From Camellia lanceoleosa (Eukaryota > Streptophyta > Magnoliopsida > Ericales > Theaceae), in the NCBI GenBank assembly GCA_025200525.1, contig CM045763.1, positions 159,408,246-159,472,245 of the forward strand: 64,000 nucleotides of DNA. Direction: 5' to 3'. The translations under genes and the position numbers were made by a program. Below the pieces are notes generated by a model. That model did no database searches and was not told the origin of the DNA. It was given only the letters and a program-made list of their open reading frames with translations. Shown piece by piece: positions 54,598 to 64,000 of the stretch (the stretch's first letter is position 1; each line of letters begins with the position of its first letter).

Positions 54598-57500
54598 TTA
54601 TTTGTCCTCAAGCCGATAAGCTCCATTACCTAGCACCGAGGTAATTTCAGAAGGCCCTTCCCGTTTAATGAGCTTGCCCTCTCTGGGATCTTTCTTGTTG
54701 CCGACCACTTTCCTCAAGACCAGGTCGCCGATTTGAAAATCTCTTGGGTTGACCTTCTTGTTGTATGCTCTGGCAAGTTGTTGCTGGTACACTGCAAGCT
54801 GAATTGCAGCCTTCTCTCTTCGTTCTTCTAACAGATCCAGATCTCGGGCTAAAAGTACATCATTAGTCCCATTTTCAACTCCTTGGGTACGGATCCCTGG
54901 GATGCCGACCTCCAGTGGGATGACTGCTTCTGTGCCATAGGCCATGGCAAAGGGGGATTCCCCTGTTGATCTTCTCGGCGTTGTCCGATATGCCCAAAGC
55001 ACATTGGGTAACTCATCCACCCACTTCCCTTTTGCTGCTTGCAACCTCTTCTTGATTCCATCAAGAATTACTTTGTTGGAAGCTTCCGCCTGTCCGTTAC
55101 TTTGAGGGAAACTTGGGGTGGAAAAGTAGTTCTTGATCTTAAATTTTGCACAGAAGTTTTTGATAAGCTTGCTGTCGAACTGCGTTCCGTTGTCGGCAAC
55201 AATGGCTCTGGGTATGCCGAATCTGGTGATGATGTTCTTCCATATAAAATTCTTCACATCCACATCTCGGATTTTTGCAAGAGGTTCTGCCTCTATCCAC
55301 TTTGTGAAGTAATCTGTTGCCACCAGCAAGTATTTTCTCTGCCCAGTTGCTTGGGGAAGCTGTCCGACCAAATCCATCCCCCATTGGGCAAACGGCCAAG
55401 GGCTGGATACTGGGTTCAGGTCGGCAGCTGGCTGATGAATCAAAGGTGCAAACCTTTGGCATTGTTCACACTTCTTCACATATGCTTCGGCATCTTTTTG
55501 CATATATGGCCACCAATACCCTTGGGTAATGGCCCTATGGGCTAATGATCTGCCCCCAGTGTGGCTTCCACAAATCTCTTCATGAATTTCATATAAAAAA
55601 TCTTCAACTTGAAAAGGGTGTACGCACCTTAAAAGGGGTCCGGTGAAGGACCTTCTGTAGAGATGTCCCTCTGCAGTCAGGCTGAATCTGGCCGATTTAA
55701 GTCTGACTTTGTGTGCCTCCTTGCGATCTTCTGGCAATTTCCCCTCTTTCAGAAATGCAATAATTGCATCCATCCAGCTCGGCCCCATATCCACACACAT
55801 TGCCTCCTGCATTGCTTGCCGTGGTTCTATGCTCGGGCCGGACATGTAATCTATCATAATTGTCCTCATCTTCCCAGTCTGCATTGAACTCGCCAGGTTG
55901 GCCAACGCGTCGGCGTGGCTGTTATCATCTCGGCTAACCTGAAGAAGTCGGCAATTCTGGAATAGCTCGGCTAGTCTGATCACCTCTTTTGCATATGCCG
56001 ACATCCTCTCGTCCCTGGCTGCAAATTCTCCTGTAAACTGGTTAACAATTAATTGTGAATCACAAAAAACTATTACCTCGTCGGCTTCTGCCGCTGCTGC
56101 CAGTTTTAGTCCTGCAATCAATGCCTCGTACTCAGCTTCATTGTTTGAGGCCTTGAACCCCAAACGGATGGATTGCTCTATGATCTCTCCATCTGGGGAT
56201 ATCAGCAGTACCCCTGCCCCCGCTCCACGTCGGTTTGAACTTCTATCGACAAAGAGTCTGAACGAGTCGCCGATGTAAATGCTGCACGGTCTAAACTTTT
56301 CCGTTCTTTGTTCTTTTGCTGTTGGCCGGTTTGCTTCTCGCTTGCTGGGACCTGGTTCATCTCGACTCATAGTAGGCCGTCGTTCGACGGATTCCGGCGT
56401 GAATTCTGCCACAAAGTCGGCCAATACTTGGCCTTTGATTGCTGTTCTCGGCCTGAATTCCAGGTCATATTGGCCCAAGGCCACTGCCCACCTTGCAATT
56501 CTCCCCGTTAAGTCTCCTTGGTGTAACAGGGATTTCAATGGATGCTCTGTTAGTATCACAACCTTGTGCGCTTGGAAGTAATGGTTCAACTTCTTTGAGG
56601 CCATGACTAAGGCCAGCATTAGCTTCTCTAGTGGTAAGTACCTTGTCTCGGCGCTGGCTAAGGTTTTACTTACATAGTAGACAGCTTTCTGTTCACCCTG
56701 CTCTTCTCGGATAAGTACTGCACTCACCGCATGTTCTGACACGGCTAAGTATAAAAACAATTCTTCTTCGGGCTCGGGTGTCGAGAGGACTGGAGCCGTG
56801 ATCATGTACCTCTTTAAATCGGCCAAAGCGGCCTCGCATTCTTCGGTCCATAGGAAGTCTGCAGTCTTCTTTACCAGGTTGAAGAAGGGTTTACACTTGT
56901 CCGAACTTCGGCTAATGAACCTGTTTAGGGCTGCGGCCCTTCCAGTGAGCATTTGAACCTGTTTTGCCGAGGTTGGGCTCTGTAGATCCAGGATAGCCTT
57001 GATCTGATCTGGGCTGGCCTCTATTCCCCTTCTCGTTACCAGGTACCCGAGAAACTTACCAGATCCAACCCCAAACGCGCACTTTGATGCGTTGAGTCGG
57101 AGCCGATATGTTTTCAGTATGTTAAATACCTCGGCCAAGTCGGCGAGGTGATTTTCCGGCTCTTTGGTCTTTACGACCATGTCGTCGATGTATACCTCCA
57201 CCGTTCGGCCTATCTGGTGCTTGAACATTTTGGTCACAAGCCTTTGGTAGGTTGCTCCTGCATTCTTTAGTCCAAAAGGCATCACCCTGTAACAGTATAG
57301 GCCTTTCGGTGTAATGAACGCCGTCTTCTCCTCGTCTGGGGGGTACATGGCTATCTGGTGATACCCCCTGTATGCGTCCAGGAAGCTCATCCTCCCGTGA
57401 CCCGATGTGGCATCTACCAGCTGGTCAATCTTTGGCAGAGGAAAGCTGTCTTTGGGACAGGCTTTATTTAGGCTTGTAAAATCGACACAAACCCTCCATT

Positions 57501-60204
57501 TACCGTTCTTCTTCTTTACCACCACGGTGTTTGATAACCATGTTGGGTAATTGACCTCTCTGATGGCCCTAGCTTCTAGAAGTTTGTCAACTTCTTCTTC
57601 CACAGCTTCGACATGTATCAATGTCGGTCTTCTAGCTCGCTGAATCACAGGTTTAGCCGACCTGTCGACGTTCAGTCTGTGGCATGTGACCTCGGGGTCA
57701 ATGCCAGGCATTTCATAAGGTGTCCAGGCGAACACTTCTATGTTTGCTCTCAGAAAGGCTTCCAGTTCTCTTTCCTCTTCCTCGGCTAAGCTTGATCCGA
57801 GAAGAAAAAAGCGCTCCTCATCGCCGTTCTGGACAAAAATCTTCTTCAGTGATTCCTCACTTTTCTCGGCCGGCTCCTTTCCGACATCATCCAGGACTTC
57901 CATGTCCTCATCTTCAATCTCGGCCTTGGCTGGTTCTCGAACATTGCAGGTAGCCTTCATTGCTGCCATGGAGCAATTCTTTGCCTGCAGTTGATCTCCT
58001 CTGACTTCTTCAATCCCGTGCTCCGTTGGGAACCGCAGTAATTGGTGCAATGTTGAAGGTACCGCCCCCATTGCATGCAACCATGGCCTGCCCATGATGA
58101 TGTTGTACGGTGAGGGTGTATCAATCACGATGAACTCGGTCGTGATCTTCTTGGTGCCTGCCTGTACTTCCAAGCTTGTTGCGCCCAGTGGCCATGTCGG
58201 CGTTCCATTGAAGCCGACCATCGGGCCAACCGACTGCTCCAGGTCGTCGGGGTGAAGGCCCAGCTCCTTGTAACATCTGACGTACATGATGTCACAAGAG
58301 CTGCCTGGATCTATCAAGATGCGCTTTACTTGGCACTCCCCAACCTGGAGGGATACTACCAAGGCATCATTATGTGGGTGCTGGACCATCTCTAGGTCGG
58401 CCTCAGTGAAGGTTATCATCTGTTCTTGCCAGTCTTCTGGCCGGGGTCTTTTTAGTCCGACCTGGTTCACGTACTGCAAGTGCTTCACTCTTTGGGTTTC
58501 TCCTCGGATGTCATTTTCATTCACCTTGGAGTGAATCACATTAACGACCCGAGGCCTGTCTGCTCGGGGTTGCGGTGGTGGCGGGGCTGCTTCGGCCTGT
58601 GGCAGTCCTGCCTGTTCTTCCCTCGTTCTGGTTTCATCGATAAGGTCTCTCAGGTGACCCTGCCTCACCAGATCTTCCAAGTGTGCTTTGAGGGCTCTGC
58701 AACCTTGTGTTGTATGGCCGTTTTCATTGTGATATGAGCAATGTCTGTCCGCGTTTCGTCCCATAAACTCCCCGGGTTGCCTTGCCGGGGTTCGGAAATA
58801 GGGCTGGCTCCGAATCTTCTCTAGGACCTTGTGAATTGGAATTCGGAACACAGTTATCACTGCTTGTTTAGCCCTCAGTTCTATCTCCGTCTTGCTGAAG
58901 GTGTTGTTACCTCGGCTTCGCTTCGGCGAATCATTCCGTTGCTCCTGTTTGGCCTGCTTTGATGCCGATGTATCCTCCTCGGCTCTGGCATATTTTTCAA
59001 TCCTCGCCATGAGTTCCTCCATGTTCTTTGGCAATGTCTTTGCCAAAGATTTCCGTAGTGAACAGTCTTCCTTCAGGCCGTTTTTGAAAGATACAACCGC
59101 TACCTCTTGATTGCATTCAGGTATGCGGTTGAACACCTCGTAGTATCTTTTTGCGTAGGCCCTAAGGCCTTCATCTTTACCGATTTTCAAAGCCATTAAT
59201 GCGTCCACCCTCAATGGTTGTAGCTTGTTTGTCACGAACCTGGCCACAAACATCTCGGCCAGGCCTTCCCAAGTCTTCACACTTCCTTTTGGTAACTTGT
59301 GGAACCAATCCGATGCAATTTCCCCAAAGGACGAAGGAAATACTTTGCAGAGCAAAGGCTCATTTCCACTGTATAATGCCATTGAGTTTAAAAATAACCC
59401 AACATGGAAGTTAGGATCTGACTTACCGTCATAGATCTGGAACCTCGGCAGGCTGAATCTTTTTGGTGCTACAAACTTATCCAGCTCCACAGAGAATGGT
59501 GTCCTCGGCTTTATGAGTGAGGTTACCTCGGCTTCGGCGTTCTGTTCCCTCCTCTTGAGGTAATTTCTCAAGTCTTCTTTGCTTCTCCCTGGAGCTCGGC
59601 TATCTTTTGATTTTAGCCCCTTTGGCACACTGCTCTCGGCGTCGTGGTTCGCCCGTTTTGATCTTTCTCCACGGGTTGTGTCAAAGCAGAGAGCCTGCTT
59701 TTGTACGTGCCGATGTTCTCTTGGTTCTTGATCCTTGGCATTATACGTCCTCTGGGACTGGCCGACGTCCTCGGAGGACGGGTGAGGGTGCCCCTTGCTC
59801 CTGGAGCGTTGTGATGCGTCGGGAGTCGTTGTCCTTCCTTCATTCCGAGCTTGAACTGCGGGGATTGGTGTATCTGGCAGTGGGTATGGTGGCTGCATAA
59901 CCCTGTTTTGCATCATGAAGTTGACGACCGACTGCAGGTCCGCCAGCTTGTTTGCCAGGTCTTTGACTTCCTCATCCCTTTGTATGCACCGATCCTTCCA
60001 TATCTGGAGGTTGTCCTCCTTGTAGTTGCTGCCTTGGTCCGTCTTCTTCGAAGTGTCGTCCTCCTGGACGACGTTTTTGCCCCCGTGCCCCTGGCCACGT
60101 GCTTTGTCATTGTGGTTGTCTCCTTCGACGTCCAGGTCAATGGGTCTATCACTCTCAGCTGGAGTGTCACCCCCAACCTTCTCGTTTTGTGCGTTACTTG
60201 CCAT
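54598..60204 (-). CDS. gag-pol polyprotein of retrotransposon 3 (1868 codons, uninterrupted)
   Basis: ATG 60204 is 17 nt from the primer-binding site. Domains by approximate residue: gag capsid-like near 260-350 ([20 protein letters not shown]), zinc-knuckle-like near 490 (YHNENGHTTQGC), protease near 630 (LIDPGSSCDIM), RT with [10 protein letters not shown] near 1004, Ty3-type RNase H near 1150-1215, second RNase H near 1315-1400 (VDRSSN, NNEAEYEALIAG, CDSQLIVNQ), integrase H-H-C-C near 1540-1585, and D-D-E near 1607, 1672 and 1705. The C-terminus reads LIKREGPSE where retrotransposon 2 has LGPNWEGPYR, and it stops a few codons earlier. Otherwise no break is visible. It acts in particle assembly, reverse transcription and integration. 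Confidence 0.95.
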   Translation of the reverse strand: MASNAQNEKVGGDTPAESDRPIDLDVEGDNHNDKARGQGHGGKNVVQEDDTSKKTDQGSNYKEDNLQIWKDRCIQRDEEVKDLANKLADLQSVVNFMMQNRVMQPPYPLPDTPIPAVQARNEGRTTTPDASQRSRSKGHPHPSSEDVGQSQRTYNAKDQEPREHRHVQKQALCFDTTRGERSKRANHDAESSVPKGLKSKDSRAPGRSKEDLRNYLKRREQNAEAEVTSLIKPRTPFSVELDKFVAPKRFSLPRFQIYDGKSDPNFHVGLFLNSMALYSGNEPLLCKVFPSSFGEIASDWFHKLPKGSVKTWEGLAEMFVARFVTNKLQPLRVDALMALKIGKDEGLRAYAKRYYEVFNRIPECNQEVAVVSFKNGLKEDCSLRKSLAKTLPKNMEELMARIEKYARAEEDTSASKQAKQEQRNDSPKRSRGNNTFSKTEIELRAKQAVITVFRIPIHKVLEKIRSQPYFRTPARQPGEFMGRNADRHCSYHNENGHTTQGCRALKAHLEDLVRQGHLRDLIDETRTREEQAGLPQAEAAPPPPQPRADRPRVVNVIHSKVNENDIRGETQRVKHLQYVNQVGLKRPRPEDWQEQMITFTEADLEMVQHPHNDALVVSLQVGECQVKRILIDPGSSCDIMYVRCYKELGLHPDDLEQSVGPMVGFNGTPTWPLGATSLEVQAGTKKITTEFIVIDTPSPYNIIMGRPWLHAMGAVPSTLHQLLRFPTEHGIEEVRGDQLQAKNCSMAAMKATCNVREPAKAEIEDEDMEVLDDVGKEPAEKSEESLKKIFVQNGDEERFFLLGSSLAEEEERELEAFLRANIEVFAWTPYEMPGIDPEVTCHRLNVDRSAKPVIQRARRPTLIHVEAVEEEVDKLLEARAIREVNYPTWLSNTVVVKKKNGKWRVCVDFTSLNKACPKDSFPLPKIDQLVDATSGHGRMSFLDAYRGYHQIAMYPPDEEKTAFITPKGLYCYRVMPFGLKNAGATYQRLVTKMFKHQIGRTVEVYIDDMVVKTKEPENHLADLAEVFNILKTYRLRLNASKCAFGVGSGKFLGYLVTRRGIEASPDQIKAILDLQSPTSAKQVQMLTGRAAALNRFISRSSDKCKPFFNLVKKTADFLWTEECEAALADLKRYMITAPVLSTPEPEEELFLYLAVSEHAVSAVLIREEQGEQKAVYYVSKTLASAETRYLPLEKLMLALVMASKKLNHYFQAHKVVILTEHPLKSLLHQGDLTGRIARWAVALGQYDLEFRPRTAIKGQVLADFVAEFTPESVERRPTMSRDEPGPSKREANRPTAKEQRTEKFRPCSIYIGDSFRLFVDRSSNRRGAGAGVLLISPDGEIIEQSIRLGFKASNNEAEYEALIAGLKLAAAAEADEVIVFCDSQLIVNQFTGEFAARDERMSAYAKEVIRLAELFQNCRLLQVSRDDNSHADALANLASSMQTGKMRTIMIDYMSGPSIEPRQAMQEAMCVDMGPSWMDAIIAFLKEGKLPEDRKEAHKVRLKSARFSLTAEGHLYRRSFTGPLLRCVHPFQVEDFLYEIHEEICGSHTGGRSLAHRAITQGYWWPYMQKDAEAYVKKCEQCQRFAPLIHQPAADLNPVSSPWPFAQWGMDLVGQLPQATGQRKYLLVATDYFTKWIEAEPLAKIRDVDVKNFIWKNIITRFGIPRAIVADNGTQFDSKLIKNFCAKFKIKNYFSTPSFPQSNGQAEASNKVILDGIKKRLQAAKGKWVDELPNVLWAYRTTPRRSTGESPFAMAYGTEAVIPLEVGIPGIRTQGVENGTNDVLLARDLDLLEERREKAAIQLAVYQQQLARAYNKKVNPRDFQIGDLVLRKVVGNKKDPREGKLIKREGPSEITSVLGNGAYRLEDK

Positions 60205-60220
60205 CTATTCGTCTTTCTTT

Positions 60221-60236
60221 CCCACAGACGGCGCCA
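60221..60236 (-). other. Primer-binding site of retrotransposon 3
   Basis: Minus strand TGGCGCCGTCTGTGGG, identical to that of retrotransposon 2. Confidence 0.7.
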
Positions 60237-60239
60237 AAT

Positions 60240-61003
60240 TGTGTGAGTGATTTTCTGTTCACACTGCCTATCTTAGTGATTTAGCAGTAGTAACACAGGC
60301 AGAATAGATAGCACAGATAATAACACAAAGACAAGAGGAATTTAACGTGGTTCGGCAATAATTGCCTACGTCCACGGGTGGTGCCGAGGTGTTTCACTAT
60401 GAACAATAACAAGGATTACAACTCACTTTTGGCAACTTTCTCACTCTCTGAGTGTATAAGTGTAAGAGTTACAATTAGTTTGTTGCCTCTCTGTGTATTT
60501 TTTCAGTCTAGTCCCAATGTCTCTCTCCTATCCCCCCTGCTTGTTGTCCTCCATCTCTATATATACACCAGCATAGAGATGGAGTGGTTACCAGCTTTTA
60601 AGCTGGTTTGCCAGCCCACTAATGCACTTTCAGCAGCTTTCCAGGTAAAAGCTGCTGATTCCTTCTCACGGCTGCTAGTGGCCTCGTGGCTACTTCATAT
60701 GGTCTCAAGATCATGCTTGTTGGTGAGATAATGGCCTCGTGGTTCTCTTTACACAGCTGTACATCCACCAAACTAAGATAATATTTTATAATATCAACCT
60801 CGGCCTTAATCTTCTGCGGGTAACTCGGCCTTTGCCTCTAAAGCCGAGGTTGGAGGCCTTTTGTCCCGAATTAAGTTACCTTCTGAAATAACCTCGGCAA
60901 ATACTAGGATACCTTGGCAAAACTTTACTGTGACATGTAGCTCTCCTGATGACACGCCGACGTCATCTTGCCACGTGTTGATGCTCAGAAATATAACCCC
61001 ACA
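60240..61003 (-). repeat. 5' LTR of retrotransposon 3
   Basis: 764 bp with intact outer end TGTGGGG (minus) and a TATATATA box at 60558-60565. A G-box in CCACGTGTTG (plus) lies near 60971. Confidence 0.93.
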
Positions 61004-61169
61004 TATATACACATAATTTAAAAATACAACAAGAAGCAAAATACAGAGATCAATAGAAAGAAACAGAGAGAGGGTTTAAAGGGTTTTTTCATTGCATATA
61101 TGTGTATAATCTAAAAACAAAGAAAGAAGAAGAATAAAGTGATCAATCGAAAGAAAGAGACAGGGTTTC

Positions 61170-61209
<40 letters not shown>
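61004..61209. repeat. Second and third copies of the host triplication, then a 35-nt T run
   Basis: Two ~80-bp units (about 61020-61088 and 61100-61174) match the copy at 48650-48725. A homopolymer of 35 T follows at 61175-61209, which is an A run on the gene strand about 8 nt past the exon 1 donor. Confidence 0.85.
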
Positions 61210-61210
<1 letters not shown>

Positions 61211-61218
61211 TGGCGAAC

Positions 61219-61315
61219 CATGCATTTCGTGATCGATGAAGAGGGGGTTGACTGAAGAGGCCTCCGGAATGTAAGTTGAATTTCCATCTCCATCGGTTCC
61301 AACCTTAATCTCCAT
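61219..61315 (-). CDS. C2H2 zinc-finger protein, proposed exon 1
   Basis: ATG 61315 opens MEIKVGTDGDGNSTYIPEA, a plausible non-repetitive N-terminus. A GT donor at 61218 (ATGCATG|GTTCGC) gives 97 nt, phase 1, which joins exactly in frame to the acceptor at 48569. The donor is weak, so an unspliced reading into the A run or another first exon is possible. A TATAAAC box at 61395-61401 lies 80 bp upstream of the ATG. Confidence 0.5.
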
Positions 61316-61394
61316 TTTCTATTATATGAACAGAGAGTGTTTTGATGATGGGTTTGATTGTGTGTTCAAATAGTTATATCATCTATACATATAC

Positions 61395-61401
61395 GTTTAT
61401 A
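61395..61401 (-). promoter_or_regulatory. Possible TATA box of the zinc-finger gene
   Basis: Minus strand TATAAAC, 80 bp before ATG 61315. It supports a promoter upstream of retrotransposon 3, but this is a single motif. Confidence 0.35.
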
Positions 61402-61846
61402 GTTATAGAAAAGAAAAGATATGAGATCTTGACATGGTAAAAGCATTTGATACCGCAGTGTACTTTTTTGGGTGTTTCTCTGAGCTGGGTACGTACGTAT
61501 ATATAATGTGTTTGGGTTTCAAATTTTTATAGCTTTGGAAAGTTGATTGGTTGTTTTGGGGGTGATTTTGTGAATATTTAAAAGTTATTGGACTTGTTTG
61601 TAATTAAAGTAGAGACTGTGCCGTTACGGAAGGTTTTGAAATTCCGTTGGTACGGTTGGTTTTGGTTTGGTCCGTTTGTTTGGTTTCGAGTCATAATTTT
61701 TTACTCTAGAAGACGTGTTGTTCCTAGTTTGTTGTAGTAATTGTTTTTGAAAACTGTTTTAAGAATTTATTTATTTTTTCAAAGATGTCCCGTTTCAGGA
61801 AAAAGTTTTGACCAATTTTTAGAGTTATCAAAAGCTGATTTCATTA
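61402..61846. other. Upstream flank of the zinc-finger gene
   Basis: T/G-rich sequence with no other motif that I can support. Confidence 0.4.
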
Positions 61847-62096
61847 GCCCTGTTTGGTGCAGTTTAAAAGCTGTTTATTTCAGTTTTCAGTTTAATTTAA
61901 GCTATTTTGATGTGTTTGGTTTAGCTTATAGTTTATAGCTTATAGCTTTTTGGAAGTCAGAAATCAGCTTATTCTTTAAGTGGGGCAGGAGATGCTTAAT
62001 TTATAAGTCAAAAATCAGCTTATGTTCATAGTTATAAGTTATAAGCTGTTTAGGCATAAGCTATAAGTACTTTCCCACAGCTCTACCAAACAGGGC
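61847..62096. mobile_element. MITE with GCCCTGTTTGGT termini
   Basis: A 12-bp perfect terminal inverted repeat, GCCCTGTTTGGT / ACCAAACAGGGC, bounds a 250-bp AT-rich element rich in AGCTTATAGCTTATAGC and ATAAGCTATAAG words in both orientations. Flanking CATT is shared on both sides (CATTA left, CATTG right). No coding frame. Confidence 0.7.
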
Positions 62097-64000
62097 CATT
62101 GTATTCTCAAATTTCATTAATCAATATGATAGGAAAATGATATGCAAAACCAAAAAAATTAAATAAATAAATAAAAATACCAAACAGACTTTTCTCTCTT
62201 TTTTTGGTTGGTTCAAGAAAATAAATATTTATTTGTCAATTTTTTGTTAGTTTAGTTTCTTATAAAATAATAATAATATATTTTTTAATAATATATATAA
62301 GTAATTTCATTTTTCTTTCCTTTTTCATCAATAAATTTTGAAGAGAGATTTGGTGATAGATCCCTTGTGTCTAATTTATCCTTAAAAAAGATAAGAATTA
62401 TATAAACCTTTTCAAAACCTCCTAATATTTTAAAATTTGTTTCTTTTATTGTAATACGCTCATATATATGTGTGTATATCATATTACAATCACTATCTGC
62501 TATCTCAATCTCTCTTCTCTCTATCTAGTTCTTATCACTGTGCTCTCCATCGGTGCTACTGCCACTCTCCACCAGCACCACTGTCACTCACCATGGAACT
62601 CTTTTTCTACCATCTTCATCACCACCGTCACTTGTCGCATCCACAACCTCAAATCTGAGATCATTCACAGTCATCATCACTGAAAAATAACAGTTCGCGA
62701 AGATTCACAAAATCTCAAATCTGAGAGCCTTCACTTTATCTCTTTCTAGTTTTGATGGTTCATGCTCTCTCTCTCTCTATATATATATGTGTTTGTATGT
62801 GTTACTCACCATTTATGTTCTCTCTCACTCTCTTTTTTCTTCTCCTCTTCTTCTTCTTCTTCTTCTTCTTCTTCTTCTTCTTCTTCTTCTTCTTCTCATG
62901 ATGCTTTGTTGTTCAAATAATAAAATTTATGATGCTTTGTTGTTCAAATAATAAAATTTTACTTTGGTTCATAACATAGCACTCTCTTGTAAAGCTATCA
63001 TTGCAGCTTGTTTTAGAGTAAAATTTTTTTTTTTTAATCGTAATAAATTTTACTTTGATTCAAAGTAAAATTTTACTTTGTAAAATAAATAAAAAAAAAT
63101 AAAAGTTTACTCGGAATCAGAGGAAAATTTATTATGATTCAAAGTAAAATTTTACTGTCGTTAAGCAAATCAGCATATTGTTAACTAGAATAAAATTTTA
63201 CTGTTATAAAAAACATAATACATACTAAATTAAGAAATCATAGTCAAATTTTACTTTTAGATTTATGAACAAACAAACAAAAAATTCTTGATTTTTCGTT
63301 ACAATATCTCGATTTCTCTTTTTCTATCAAATCTAAGTTCTTTTATTTTAAATCTGAAGTTATTAATCTCAAATATGATTTCGTAGATATCAAATCTGAG
63401 AGGGTGGTGGTTTGAGATGAAGAAGATGGTGGAAACGATGAACAACCATCGAGTTGGTAAAGATAGAGAGATGCCATGAAAGAAAGAGAGAGAAGAAAGA
63501 GAGGATATAATGGTCAAATAATATATTCAAATAACAAATTTTGTCTTTTATACAAGACTTTATAATTATGAGTGAGTTTTAAAAGTACTAATTTTTTTAT
63601 TTTTTATTTTTTTGGTCTTTTTAACAAGAAAATGAAGCTCGGAGGGATTAATGATCAAATTTCCCAATTTTGAATGGGGAATTTGGTCAAAACTCCCTCA
63701 TAATAAAACGGACAAATAGAAAAAGTTTTTCTTAAAAAGTCTGACACATACCACTATTACTAAAATATTAAACTTTAAAATAATATAATTTTTGATTTAG
63801 ATATCGATTTTTAATAAAATTAATATTTTTAGAATACCCTCATCAAGATCTATCAAATAAGATCCACGTTGACTATGAAATTCTTAAAAAAAAATTATTA
63901 CCGTCGAAATTATTGTAAATAGTAACATGTTACTCTAACTCACAGTAACATGTTACTCCTACAATATTGTCCAAGAAAAAAATAACAATATTTTACTTTA
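62097..64000. other. Intergenic DNA with microsatellites
   Basis: Contains a TTC microsatellite (about 62846-62895), a 31-bp tandem duplication beginning ATGATGCTTTGTTGTTCAAA (62898-62928 and 62929-62957), repeated GTAAAATTTTAC palindromes (63000-63260) and two copies of the palindrome AGTAACATGTTACT (63921-63934, 63944-63957). Short His/Ser-rich open frames near 62470-62680 are low complexity and not called as genes. Confidence 0.55.

Larger units (their letters stand above)
48734..61003 (-). mobile_element. Retrotransposon 3: Tat-type Ty3/gypsy, 12,270 bp, intact gag-pol frame
   Basis: LTRs lie at 48734-49494 (761 bp) and 60240-61003 (764 bp), with target duplications TATAT at 48729-48733 and 61004-61008. 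Gag-pol is one open frame on the minus strand; the accessory gene is on the plus strand. LTR differences seen by eye are five transitions plus a 3-bp difference at the outer end of the 3' LTR, about 0.7%. It lies in intron 1 of the zinc-finger gene, same orientation. It is the youngest-looking and most complete element here. Confidence 0.95.

Noticed and set aside
61076..61315. 79-codon frame with a poly-lysine run
   Set aside because: The lysines come from the 35-nt A run and the rest has no protein-like character; splicing out at 61218 into 48568 explains the start better.
62468..62683. His/Ser-rich frames in the 62.5-kb region
   Set aside because: They come from CAC/CAT-rich and CTT-rich simple sequence, with no homology recognised.

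Overview
This is nuclear DNA of a flowering plant, most likely a eudicot. The evidence is AT-rich intergenic sequence, GT-AG introns, a PGR3-type pentatricopeptide gene, a plant-specific B3-domain gene and three large Tat-type Ty3/gypsy LTR retrotransposons. I cannot name the species. About 39 kb of the 64 kb (61%) is these three elements.

Layout. 1-7353: intergenic DNA with relics of DNA transposons: a terminal-inverted-repeat element at 642-1568, CACTA ends near 4411-4420, and a 697-bp hAT-type element at 5943-6639 with an 8-bp target duplication. 7354-10653: a full-length but wrecked copy of PGR3, a chloroplast PPR protein gene, with a nonsense codon and about eight frameshifts. 10654-16086: intergenic DNA with local duplications and a near-perfect 151-bp foldback MITE at 14696-14846. 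16087-32781: a B3-domain (DUF313-type) gene split by retrotransposon 1 (16838-32392, 819-bp LTRs, TSD GTACT). 34703-61315, minus strand: a three-exon gene for a C2H2 (U1-type) zinc-finger protein. Each of its two introns holds a complete retrotransposon: element 2 (36621-47828, 566-bp LTRs, TSD CCTCT) in intron 2 and element 3 (48734-61003, about 762-bp LTRs, TSD TATAT) in intron 1. 61316-64000: upstream DNA with a small MITE and microsatellites.

The retrotransposons. All three encode gag, protease, reverse transcriptase, an RNase H, a second RNase H and integrase, the domain order typical of the Tat clade. All three also carry accessory genes between integrase and the 3' LTR, on the strand opposite to gag-pol. 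In element 1 one accessory gene encodes a plant mobile domain (PMD) protein, and a second encodes a protein that appears to share its C-terminal region. In elements 2 and 3 the accessory gene has three coding exons plus a 5'-UTR intron and its own pyrimidine-rich leader. Its product has a domain resembling the 'putative gypsy type transposon' family, a Lys/Pro-rich linker, a long coiled coil and an acidic tail. It converges on pol across a hairpin-forming minisatellite. Each family also appears saturated with its own short motif (TTCGAA in element 1, TCGGC/GCCGA in elements 2 and 3). I consider this pairing of antisense accessory genes with family-specific motifs the most interesting feature of the window.

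State of the elements. Element 3 keeps one uninterrupted 1868-codon gag-pol frame and has about 0.7% LTR divergence. Element 2 has about 0.9% LTR divergence, three nonsense codons and one frameshift. Element 1 has frameshifts and a stop, and its LTR differences are oddly clustered in the first 172 bp.
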